A program made the translations under genes and the position numbers. Source: Massilia sp. BJB1822 (GTDB lineage Bacteria > Pseudomonadota > Gammaproteobacteria > Burkholderiales > Burkholderiaceae_D). Taken from it: 64,000 nucleotides of DNA. Shown piece after piece: positions 31,378 to 39,163 of the stretch (the stretch's first letter is position 1; every line of letters starts with the position of its first letter). The stretch lies in assembly GCF_013369485.1 (NCBI RefSeq), contig NZ_JABWEB010000021.1, forward strand, positions 1 to 64,000, written 5' to 3'. Below the pieces are notes generated by a model. That model did no database searches. It saw only the letters and a list, made by a program, of their open reading frames with translations, and was not told the origin of the DNA.

Positions 31378-31761
31378 ATGGCCGTACCCTCGACCACCGA
31401 ACTTTGCGTGCTGAAAGCGCTGTGGAAGCGCCATCCCCTCAGCGCGCGCGAAATCCATCTGGAAGTCGAGCGTGAACTCGGCTGGTCCTTCTCTTCGACC
31501 CGCAAGACGCTGGAGCGCATGCTGGAAAAGGAAATGGTGGGCCAGGAGGTGCGCCACGGCGTGCAGGTCTACGCGGCGCGGCTGGAAAAAGTCGGCACCC
31601 TGGCGGCCTTCGCGCGCGACTTCGGCCGCCGCGTGATGGAGATGGATACGCCGCTGCCCGTCAATATGTTCACCGGCAGTAAGCTGGTGGATGCGCAGGA
31701 ACTGGCGCAGCTGGAACAGATGCTGAACGCGTGGCCGGACGACGAGGAGCCGCAGCAGTGA
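31378..31761 (+). CDS. blaI: BlaI/MecI family repressor
   Basis: This 127-aa protein is a winged-helix repressor of the BlaI/MecI/CopY family. ELCVLKALWKRHPLSAREIH near residues 8-27 is followed by the recognition region FSSTRKTLERMLEKEMV near 38-54, and RHGVQVYAARLEK near 59-71 forms the wing. The C-terminal helices are for dimerisation and for cleavage by the activated sensor. The site TGTGACAAATGTCGCA in the promoter at 31327-31342 fits autorepression. Its stop overlaps the GTG of blaR1 (GTGA), so repressor and sensor are made together. The downstream class C beta-lactamase is the expected target. Confidence 0.9.
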   Translation: MAVPSTTELCVLKALWKRHPLSAREIHLEVERELGWSFSSTRKTLERMLEKEMVGQEVRHGVQVYAARLEKVGTLAAFARDFGRRVMEMDTPLPVNMFTGSKLVDAQELAQLEQMLNAWPDDEEPQQ

Positions 31762-33554
31762 CTTCCTTCGACCTTGTGCTGCTGCGCTTCCTGCTGGCCA
31801 GTCTTGGCTGCCTGCTGGCTGGCCTGAGCGTGTGGGGACTGAGCGCGCTGCTGCGCCGCTATCTGCCCGCGCTGGCGGCCCAGCGTTCGATCTGGCTGCT
31901 GGGACAATTGACCGTGATTGGCACCTTCGTGCTGATCCTGCTGCCGCACGCCGAGCGGGTACGCCTGCTGCTGCCGATCGAAGGCGCGACCGAGACGGTA
32001 TCGCATTATCTGGCGCCCGCCGCCCCGGTGTTTGAGCCGTCTGCGCCCGTGGCGCCGCTGGCCCAGGCGCAGCGCGATGAGCGCCCCTGGCTGAACCTGG
32101 CCGCCTATGCCTGGCTGGCGGTGTATCTGCTTGGCCTGGCCTATACCCTGGGCCGTCTGCTGCATGGCCAGCGCATACTGAACCGGCTGGCCGGCAGCGG
32201 CCATGGCTTGCCCGAGTGCGAGCCGCATGCGGGTTTCGGCAGCGAACTGGCGCGCGCCAGCCGCGCCCAGGTCATCGAGGTCGATGCGCCGATTTCGCCC
32301 ATGCTGCTTGGCCCCCTGCGTCCGCGCCTGCTGCTGCCGCGCCACCTGCGCGAATTCGACGCCATGCAGCAGCAAATGATCGTCGAGCATGAGCTGACGC
32401 ATTTGCAGCGCCGCGACCTGCAATGGATGACGCTGGGCCTCGTGCTGCAAACCCTGTTGTGGTTCAACCCCTTCATGCGCCTGCTGCGCGCCAGCCTGGG
32501 CTGGGCCCAGGAGCTGGGCTGCGACCGCGACGTGCTGCGCGGCCGTCCGGCGGCCCAGCGCAAGGTATATGCCGCCGCGCTGCTGGCCCAGCTCAAGCTG
32601 CAGGCGCGTCCGCCGGAAATGGCGCTGGCCTTTGGCGACATCGATGCGTCCACGCTGGCGTCGCGCCTGGCCCTGATCCGCCAGCCGGGCAGCGTGCTGC
32701 GCGGCCGCTGGGCGCGCTGGGCCGGCGTGGCCGCGCTGGCGGGTCTGGCCGCTGGCAACTTCGCCCTGCAATCCGCGCTGGCCGGCAATGTGGCGCCGGA
32801 TCTGGAAGCGCTTGCCACCATCCGCTGCACGCAGCTGATGGACGCGGCCAGCGGCCGGGTGCTGCAGCGCGAAGGGCAGTGCGAGGCGCGCGTCACGCCC
32901 GCTTCCACCTTCAACATCGCGGTCAGCCTGATGGGTTATGACAGCGGCTTCCTGCGCGACGCGCACACGCCCGTGCTGCCGTTCAAGGAAGGCTATCCGG
33001 ATTGGGTGCCCGAGTGGCGTCAGGATCTCGATCCCACCGGCTGGATCAAGTATTCGTCGGTCTGGTATGCGCAGCAGGTCACGCGGCAGCTGGGCGCGGC
33101 GCGCTTCCAGCGCTATGTTCAGGACTTCGGCTACGGCAACCGCGACGTTGCCGGCGACCCGGGCGCGGACAATGGCCTGGGCTACGCCTGGATCAACTCC
33201 TCGCTCAAGATTTCGGGCGACGAGCAGATCGCCTTCCTGCGCCGCTTGGCCCGGCGCGAGTTGCCGCTGCAGCCGCAGACGTATGAGATGAGCGCCCGCC
33301 TGTTCAAGCTGGCCAGCTTCGCCAACGGCTGGGAAGTGTACGGCAAGACCGGCACCGGCTACCCGGTCAAGGCCGACGGCAAGGAAGACAAGACGCGCGC
33401 CTACGGCTGGTTCGTGGGCTGGGCGGCCAAGGGCAGCCGCACAATCGTATTCACCTATCTGGTTCAGGACCAGAAGGAGGAGGAAGGAGCAGCCGGACCG
33501 CGCTTGCGCGCCGCCGTGCTGAATCAATTGCCAGCGCAGCTGGAAACGCTTTAA
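31758..33554 (+). CDS. blaR1: BlaR1-type M56 metalloprotease with class D beta-lactamase-like sensor (STFN variant)
   Basis: BlaR1 senses beta-lactams outside the cell and uses a cytoplasmic-facing protease to inactivate BlaI. This 598-aa protein has N-terminal membrane helices, the M56 zinc motif HELTH at 211-215, a helix near 315-340, and a C-terminal class D penicillin-binding domain. Its motifs are S383-T-F-N386, S433-S-V435, Y459-G-N461 and K530-T-G532. In OXA enzymes and BlaR1 sensors the first motif is STxK, and its Lys activates the nucleophilic Ser. Here it is Asn, which is highly unusual. All other motifs are kept. The start is a GTG in the overlap with blaI. A sensor with altered acylation chemistry, or one that has lost beta-lactam binding, is inferred. 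Confidence 0.88.
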   Translation: MTSFDLVLLRFLLASLGCLLAGLSVWGLSALLRRYLPALAAQRSIWLLGQLTVIGTFVLILLPHAERVRLLLPIEGATETVSHYLAPAAPVFEPSAPVAPLAQAQRDERPWLNLAAYAWLAVYLLGLAYTLGRLLHGQRILNRLAGSGHGLPECEPHAGFGSELARASRAQVIEVDAPISPMLLGPLRPRLLLPRHLREFDAMQQQMIVEHELTHLQRRDLQWMTLGLVLQTLLWFNPFMRLLRASLGWAQELGCDRDVLRGRPAAQRKVYAAALLAQLKLQARPPEMALAFGDIDASTLASRLALIRQPGSVLRGRWARWAGVAALAGLAAGNFALQSALAGNVAPDLEALATIRCTQLMDAASGRVLQREGQCEARVTPASTFNIAVSLMGYDSGFLRDAHTPVLPFKEGYPDWVPEWRQDLDPTGWIKYSSVWYAQQVTRQLGAARFQRYVQDFGYGNRDVAGDPGADNGLGYAWINSSLKISGDEQIAFLRRLARRELPLQPQTYEMSARLFKLASFANGWEVYGKTGTGYPVKADGKEDKTRAYGWFVGWAAKGSRTIVFTYLVQDQKEEEGAAGPRLRAAVLNQLPAQLETL

Positions 33555-33589
33555 CCGCATGTTGTGAACGCATCTGAAAGGACCACACT

Positions 33590-34753
33590 TTGAAACTCCG
33601 CTCTTGCAAGACCCTCGCCCTCATGGCGGCCTGCCTGCTGCCTGCCAGCAGCTGGGCTGACGACCAGGCTGCGCAGATCCGCGCCATCGTCGACAGCGCC
33701 ATCCGCCCCGTGATGGCGGAATTCGACGTGCCCGGCATGGCGGTCGCCGTGACCATCGGCGGCCAGCCGGTCTTCATCAACTATGGCCTGGCTTCGCGCG
33801 AGCAGAACACGCCGGTCACGGAGAACACCCTGTTCGAGCTGGGTTCCATCAGCAAGACTTTTACCGCCACCCTGGCTTCCTACGCCCAGGCGCAGGGCAA
33901 GCTGTCCTTCGACGACCATCCTGGTAAATACATCCCCGCGCTGAAAGGCAGCGCGGTCGACAAGGCCAGCCTGCTGCACCTGGCCACCTACACCGCCGGT
34001 GGTTTCCCCTTGCAGTTCCCGGAGAAGTTCGACAGCAGGGGCCAGGAGCTGGCCTACTTCAAGCAATGGAAGCCGGACGCCGCGCCAGGCGTGCAGCGCC
34101 GCTACTCCAACCCCAGCATCGGCTTGTTCGGCCACGCCGCCGCCGCCGCACTGAAGACCGATTTCGACGACGCCCTGGAAAAGCAGCTCCTGCCAAAGTT
34201 GGGACTGAACTCCACCTATGTTCATGTGCCGGAGGCGGCCAAGGCCAACTATGCCTGGGGCTATAACAAGGACAACAAGCCAGTGCGCGTGAACGGCGGG
34301 GCCTTCGATTGGGAAGCCTACGGCGTGAAATCGACGGCGGCCGACATGATCCGCTACCTGCAGCTGAATATCGATCCAAGCCCGCTGGATGCGGTGGCGC
34401 GGCGCGCGGTGGACGGCACCCACGTTGGTTATTTCGAGGTGGGCGTCATGGTGCAAGGCCTGGGGTGGGAGCAGCATCCTTATCCGGTGAGCCTGGAGCG
34501 TCTGCAGGACGGTAACTCCCGCACCATGACCTGGGAGGCCAATCCGGTCAAGCGGATTGCCTCGCCGGTTGCCGCGCCAGCCATGACCCTGTTCAACAAG
34601 ACCGGTTCCACCGGCGGTTTTGGCGCTTATGCGCTGTTCGTGCCGGGGAAGAAAATCGGCATCGTGATGCTGGCGAATAAGGCGTATCCGAATCCGGTCC
34701 GTCTCAAGGCCGCGCATGCGATCCTGGAGCAGCTCGCGCCGATGGCCAAGTAA
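33590..34753 (+). CDS. ampC: Class C (AmpC-type) beta-lactamase
   Basis: This 387-aa periplasmic serine hydrolase has a Sec signal peptide (about 1-23, ending SSWA). All class C motifs are present: S86-I-S-K89 (nucleophile and Lys), Y172-S-N174 and K337-T-G339. Motif spacing and length match AmpC enzymes, which hydrolyse cephalosporins. The start is a TTG with GAAAGGA upstream. It follows blaR1 by 35 nt with no terminator, so it is probably co-transcribed and controlled by BlaI/BlaR1. Most chromosomal ampC genes are instead controlled by a divergent AmpR, so this arrangement is notable. The convergent LysR gene downstream is not in AmpR position. Confidence 0.93.
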   Translation: MKLRSCKTLALMAACLLPASSWADDQAAQIRAIVDSAIRPVMAEFDVPGMAVAVTIGGQPVFINYGLASREQNTPVTENTLFELGSISKTFTATLASYAQAQGKLSFDDHPGKYIPALKGSAVDKASLLHLATYTAGGFPLQFPEKFDSRGQELAYFKQWKPDAAPGVQRRYSNPSIGLFGHAAAAALKTDFDDALEKQLLPKLGLNSTYVHVPEAAKANYAWGYNKDNKPVRVNGGAFDWEAYGVKSTAADMIRYLQLNIDPSPLDAVARRAVDGTHVGYFEVGVMVQGLGWEQHPYPVSLERLQDGNSRTMTWEANPVKRIASPVAAPAMTLFNKTGSTGGFGAYALFVPGKKIGIVMLANKAYPNPVRLKAAHAILEQLAPMAK

Positions 34754-34839
34754 AGTTATTTTTATGATCCCCAGCAGCCGAAGCTGAGCCGCGCGACGCT
34801 GGAAGGCGCTTTGCAAAAGATATTCCGCAGCAGCGGAAC

Positions 34840-35754
34840 CTAAGCGCTTGGCCGACCTGGCTCGAACTCGTTGCGGGCAGTGCGCGCTTGTGCCGTTAGC
34901 CATTGATGGAAGCGGCGCTTGTGCGGCTGCAGCAGGGCGGTGCCATCGTACACAAGGTAGTAGGCAATCGGCGTTTCGACCGCATGCGGGAAGGGAATCA
35001 GCAGCTTGCCGCTGTCCAGTTCCGCACGCACCAGCGATGGCCGCACCAGGGCCATGCCGTGTCCAGCCACGGCCGCCTCGATGGCGCCATTGGAATCGAT
35101 GAATACGGTGCCGGCGGAGGCATTCACGCCTTTGGCGCCGGCTGCTTGCAGCCACAAGGCCCAGTCGGCGCGGTGCTCGTCATGCAGCAGCGTGAAGCCA
35201 GCCAGGCCGGATGGCGTCGACAGCAGGCGCCCGCCGGGCAGCAGGGCCGGACTGCACACTGCTTGCAGACGGTCGCCCAGCAAGCGTTCCACTTCCAGGT
35301 CGGGATACTCGCCCGTGCCGTGGCGCACGGCGAAATCCACATCGTCCAGCAGCAGGTTGACCAGGCGGTTGGTGGTGTTGATGCGGACATCCACCTCCGG
35401 CTCGCGCGTCTGGAAATCGGCCAGCCTTGGCAGCAGCCATTGCATGGCGAAACCGCTGGTGCAGCTCAGCGTCAGGATTTGCGGGCCGGGTGCCGGACGC
35501 AGACGCGCGGTGGCTTGCTCGATCTGGCGCAGGGCCGGCTCGATGGCGCGCAGATAGCTGCGGCCAACCTCGGTCAGGTTGATGCGGCGCGGACTGCGGA
35601 TGAACAGTTCAACGCCAACTGCCTGCTCCAGCTTGGCCACCTGTTGACTGACGGCGGCCGGGGTCAGATGCAGTTCCTCGGCTGCCCGTTTGATGCTCAG
35701 ATGGCGCGCGGCCTGGGCGAAGCAGAGCAGGGAGTAGAGCGGTGGCAGCTGCAT
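34840..35754 (-). CDS. LysR family regulator (GcvA/AmpR-like)
   Basis: This 304-aa LysR protein has its N-terminal winged HTH at LSIKRAAEELHLTPAAVSQQ (about 19-38), followed by the typical VAKLEQAVGVELFIRSPRR. The effector domain contains the GcvA-subgroup region LSCTSGFAMQWLLPRL (about 95-110) and PEVDVRINTTNRLVNL. It converges on ampC and diverges from the EamA transporter 146 nt away, so the transporter is the likelier target. Belonging to the same subgroup as AmpR makes a role in beta-lactamase control conceivable but unsupported by position. Confidence 0.88.
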   Translation of the reverse strand: MQLPPLYSLLCFAQAARHLSIKRAAEELHLTPAAVSQQVAKLEQAVGVELFIRSPRRINLTEVGRSYLRAIEPALRQIEQATARLRPAPGPQILTLSCTSGFAMQWLLPRLADFQTREPEVDVRINTTNRLVNLLLDDVDFAVRHGTGEYPDLEVERLLGDRLQAVCSPALLPGGRLLSTPSGLAGFTLLHDEHRADWALWLQAAGAKGVNASAGTVFIDSNGAIEAAVAGHGMALVRPSLVRAELDSGKLLIPFPHAVETPIAYYLVYDGTALLQPHKRRFHQWLTAQARTARNEFEPGRPSA

Positions 35755-35899
35755 GCGTTTATGAGTTAGAAATTCTAAAGCAAGAAAGGATATATCGCTT
35801 GATTGGTAATGCCGGAAAATGCTGAAATGATGTTAACAGAAAAGACAGCCCGGCAGCGCCGAATGCGGCGGCGCCGGCATTTACCACGAAAGAGCGCCT

Positions 35900-36817
35900 G
35901 TGAAACTGAGTGACTACTTCCGCCTGTTCCTGCTTGCTGCCATCTGGGGCGGCAGTTTCCTGTTTATGCGCATCGTCGCGCCCGTGCTGGGCGCGCTGCC
36001 CACCGCCTTCTTCCGCGTGTTATTGAGCTCTCTCGGCCTGGTCGTGATTTTGGCGGCCTTGCGCCAAAGCTGGGATTTCAAGAACAAGTTCGGCGCCGCG
36101 CTGGCGCTGGGCGTCATCAATTCCGGCGTGCCTTTCCTGATGTACGGCCTGGCCGCCAGCCTGCTGCCGGCCGGCTATTCCGCCATCTTCAACGCGACCA
36201 CGCCGCTGATGGGCGTCGTGATCGGAGCGCTCTTCTTTGGCGAAACAATCAGCGCCCGAAAAGGGCTGGGCGTGGCGGCCGGACTAGCCGGTGTGGTGCT
36301 GCTGACGGCAGTGGGGCCGATGGCTTTCAGCGCTTCGATCTTGCTGGGCGCCTTGGCCTGCCTGGTGGCGACGGCCTGCTACGGCATGGCGGGCTTCCTG
36401 ACCAAGCGCTGGATTACGGAGCGTGGTGGACTCGATCCGAAGCTGGTAGCCTTCGGCAGCCAGCTGGGCGCATGCCTGATTCTGATGCCATTCTTCGGCG
36501 TTTCGGCCGCCTTCACGCCACCGGCCAGCTGGGGCGGCAACACGGTCTGGCTGGCGCTGGCGGCGCTGGGCCTGATCTGCACCGCCTGGGCCTACATCAT
36601 CTACTTCCGCCTCATCGCCGACATCGGCCCATTGCGCTCGCTGACGGTGACTTTCCTGATTCCGCCTTTCGGCGTGCTGTGGGGCGTGCTGTTCCTGGGC
36701 GAGCAGATCTCGTGGGCGCATCTGGGCGGCGGCAGCCTGATTGCGCTGGCCTTGTGGCTGGTGCTGGGGCAGGGCGCGCAGCAGGCCGCCGCCCCAGGAC
36801 GAACGGCGGCGCGCTGA
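35900..36817 (+). CDS. EamA/DMT family transporter
   Basis: This 305-aa inner-membrane protein has ten predicted helices arranged as two EamA repeats, as in RhaT/YdcZ-like drug and metabolite exporters. The first repeat opens YFRLFLLAAIWGGSFLFMRI, the standard N-terminus, and LPAGYSAIFNATTPLMGVVI closes it. The second repeat ends FLIPPFGVLWGVLFLGEQI. The start is a GTG with GAAAGAG before it. A divergent LysR gene probably controls it. The substrate is unknown; amino acids or small metabolites are typical. Confidence 0.9.
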   Translation: MKLSDYFRLFLLAAIWGGSFLFMRIVAPVLGALPTAFFRVLLSSLGLVVILAALRQSWDFKNKFGAALALGVINSGVPFLMYGLAASLLPAGYSAIFNATTPLMGVVIGALFFGETISARKGLGVAAGLAGVVLLTAVGPMAFSASILLGALACLVATACYGMAGFLTKRWITERGGLDPKLVAFGSQLGACLILMPFFGVSAAFTPPASWGGNTVWLALAALGLICTAWAYIIYFRLIADIGPLRSLTVTFLIPPFGVLWGVLFLGEQISWAHLGGGSLIALALWLVLGQGAQQAAAPGRTAAR

Positions 36818-36835
36818 GATTGTGCTCTGACCTGC

Positions 36836-37774
36836 CTACTCTGGCTGCAAGTCTTGTAGTAAGCCGCCGGCCGTCCCCAGGCGCTGCTGCATCAAGTCCA
36901 GCAAGGCGCGGATTTTTGCGCTGACATAGTGACGGCTGGTGTAGGCCGCCAGCAAATCCAGCGGCGCGGGACGCAGCTCCAGCGGCACGCGCAGCAGGCG
37001 GCCATCCGCCAGCGCCGCCTGGCAGGCCGTTTCGGCCAGAATCGCGAAACCCAGTCCTTGCAGCGCTGCGGCGCCTGCCATTTCTCCGCTGTTGACCCGG
37101 TAGCGGCTTTTGACGGCGAGCTTGCGTAAGCCGCCCTGGCCATCTTCAAACTGCCATGGCTGTCCTTTCAGTGCGCTGAGTGTGGTGATGCAGGGCAGAT
37201 CTTTAAGCTGGCGCGTGCTGGTCGGAAGGCCGTATTGCGCGACCAGCTGCGGCGCGGCCACGACCACGCTGGGAAGGCGCGCCAAGGGACGCAGGATCAA
37301 ACTGCTGTCGTCGAGCTGCCCACGGTGGATGACAATGGCCAGATCGATATCTCCGCGCAAGGCATCCACGCCGCTCAAGCTGGTATCGCAGCTGATGTCG
37401 ATATGCGGATGCAGACTGGCAAACTCCGCGACCACAGCGCCCAGCAGTCGCGGCCCCACCTCGCTGGGCAGGCAGAGCTTGAGCGGGCCGCGCAACTCGC
37501 TTTGCTGCCGGCCCAATTCAGCGGCGGTCAGTTCCAGCGTATCGAGCATCGGGCTGGCCCGCTCGTGCAGCAGTCTGCCTGCTTCGGTCATGCGCAGCTG
37601 GCGCGTGCTGCGCTCCAGCAGGCGCGCGCCGAGACTGGCCTCCAGTTGCGCCACATGGCGGCTGATATTCGAGGCCGGCAAATCCAGCTTGCGCGCCGCG
37701 CCGGCAAAACTGCCCTGATCGACCACCATCACAAAGACTCGCACCATGTTCAAATCAAGCTTCGCGCGCATCAT
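36836..37774 (-). CDS. LysR family regulator
   Basis: This 312-aa LysR protein has its HTH at GSFAGAARKLDLPASNISRH (about 21-40), followed by VAQLEASLGARLLERSTRQL. The C-terminal effector domain is of the CrgA-like type common in betaproteobacteria (LCLPSEVGPRLLGAVVAEFA). It lies divergently 99 nt from the FAD monooxygenase gene, the usual layout for LysR control of one adjacent gene. Two ATG codons in a row at the start make the exact N-terminus uncertain by one residue. Confidence 0.9.
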   Translation of the reverse strand: MMRAKLDLNMVRVFVMVVDQGSFAGAARKLDLPASNISRHVAQLEASLGARLLERSTRQLRMTEAGRLLHERASPMLDTLELTAAELGRQQSELRGPLKLCLPSEVGPRLLGAVVAEFASLHPHIDISCDTSLSGVDALRGDIDLAIVIHRGQLDDSSLILRPLARLPSVVVAAPQLVAQYGLPTSTRQLKDLPCITTLSALKGQPWQFEDGQGGLRKLAVKSRYRVNSGEMAGAAALQGLGFAILAETACQAALADGRLLRVPLELRPAPLDLLAAYTSRHYVSAKIRALLDLMQQRLGTAGGLLQDLQPE

Positions 37775-37873
37775 AATCCCATTTAAGGTAATAAAGGATG
37801 CCAGTTTTGCATATTAATCTCATTTGAGGTCGTAATTTATGATCCAGGCCTGCACTTTTTTAAGGAGAGGTAA

Positions 37874-39055
37874 ATGGATATTGCAATTCTGGGTGCCGGC
37901 GTTGCCGGTGCTAGCGCCGCACTGACACTGACCCAACAAGGCCACCGGGTACGCGTGTATGAGCGCAGGCCTGCCCCGGCGACCATGGGCGCTGGCGTGG
38001 TGCTGTGGCCGAACGCCAGCTTTGTGCTGGCCGAACTGGGGCTGCTGCCGCAGGTCGAGGCGCTGGGAGGCCGTTTGAGCCGCATGTATCGCAGCGACCA
38101 AGCGGGCATGTCACTGGGGCATGTCGATATCGAACCATTGGCCCAGTTGATGGGCTATCCGGCATATGCGATTCTGCGCCATGATTTGCAGGCGCTCTTG
38201 CTGGAACGGTTGGCCGCGCGCGGCATCGAGGTGGCCTATGGCTGCGATGCGGTGCAGATTGAAGACGGCGCCGATGGCCGGGCTACGGTGCGTTTTGCCA
38301 ATGGACTGCATATTTGCCCCGATCTGGTGATCGGCGCCGATGGCCGTAAAAATTCGGTGGCCCGGCTGTATGTGGTTGGCGATAACGCTCCCGTATATCA
38401 GGGCTTTGTGAACTGGGTTGGCGTGGCCGAATCCAGCTGGCCCCTGGTCGATGAAGTCGCCGTCTTCGACTATTGGGGGCAGGGCGAGCGCTTTGGCTGC
38501 GTGACCGTGAACCGAAACAAGGTGTATTGGGCCGGAGCACAGGTGCAAGCCGTGGCGGAGGAAGATGGCCCCGTTGCGCGCGAGCTTGTCGAGCAGCTTT
38601 TTCAGGCCTGGCCGTCGCAGGTTGGCAGGATTATCCGCAGCACGCCGGCAAATGGCATCCGCAAAATCCATGTGTATGACCATGACCCTCTGCCGGTCTG
38701 GCATCGCGATAACGTGCTGCTGATCGGCGATGCCGCCCATGCCCCTTTGCCGACATCGGGCCAGGGCGCCTGCCAGGCGCTGGAAGATGCCTGGCACCTG
38801 GCAGCATATCTGCCTTCCAAGTGCGACGATCTGGCCCCGGCGCTGGCAGCTTTCACCCAGGCGCGCAGCGCCAAGACGGCAGGCATTACCAACCAGGGCC
38901 GCGTTTTTGCGCGCGCCTTGTTTGATACCGATGCCGAGGTTTGCCGCATCCGCAACGAAAGAGCGTCCGAGGCGTTGGGCGACATGGGGGCGCTGGCCGC
39001 AGCCTGGGGGGCGGGTTTGCCGCTGGCGGCATTGGGCGGGCAGGGTAGAGGCTAA
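37874..39055 (+). CDS. FAD-dependent monooxygenase (PHBH/UbiH-like)
   Basis: This 393-aa flavoprotein of the aromatic hydroxylase group inserts one oxygen from O2 using NAD(P)H. The FAD-binding Rossmann motif is IAILGAGVAGASAALTL (3-19). The second conserved motif is DLVIGADGRKNSVAR near 151-165, and the GD motif is VLLIGDAAHAPLPTSGQGAC near 281-300. The substrate is not evident; relatives act on hydroxybenzoates, salicylate, antibiotics or ubiquinone precursors. The ATG follows AAGGAGAGG. The divergent LysR gene suggests inducible expression by a substrate-like effector. Confidence 0.9.
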   Translation: MDIAILGAGVAGASAALTLTQQGHRVRVYERRPAPATMGAGVVLWPNASFVLAELGLLPQVEALGGRLSRMYRSDQAGMSLGHVDIEPLAQLMGYPAYAILRHDLQALLLERLAARGIEVAYGCDAVQIEDGADGRATVRFANGLHICPDLVIGADGRKNSVARLYVVGDNAPVYQGFVNWVGVAESSWPLVDEVAVFDYWGQGERFGCVTVNRNKVYWAGAQVQAVAEEDGPVARELVEQLFQAWPSQVGRIIRSTPANGIRKIHVYDHDPLPVWHRDNVLLIGDAAHAPLPTSGQGACQALEDAWHLAAYLPSKCDDLAPALAAFTQARSAKTAGITNQGRVFARALFDTDAEVCRIRNERASEALGDMGALAAAWGAGLPLAALGGQGRG

Positions 39056-39163
39056 CGCAACACGCGCAGTGGCAAGGAGCTATAAAATAGCGGCCTGCCT
39101 TGCCGGCGGCGCTGCCATGGGGCGGCGCGAGCAAGGCCACTGCAATAGCTCAGAGGTCAGCAC

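Noticed and set aside
34840..35754. AmpR, the classical regulator of ampC
   Set aside because: AmpR genes are divergent from ampC; this LysR gene is convergent with it and divergent from the EamA transporter. The blaI/blaR1 pair explains control better.
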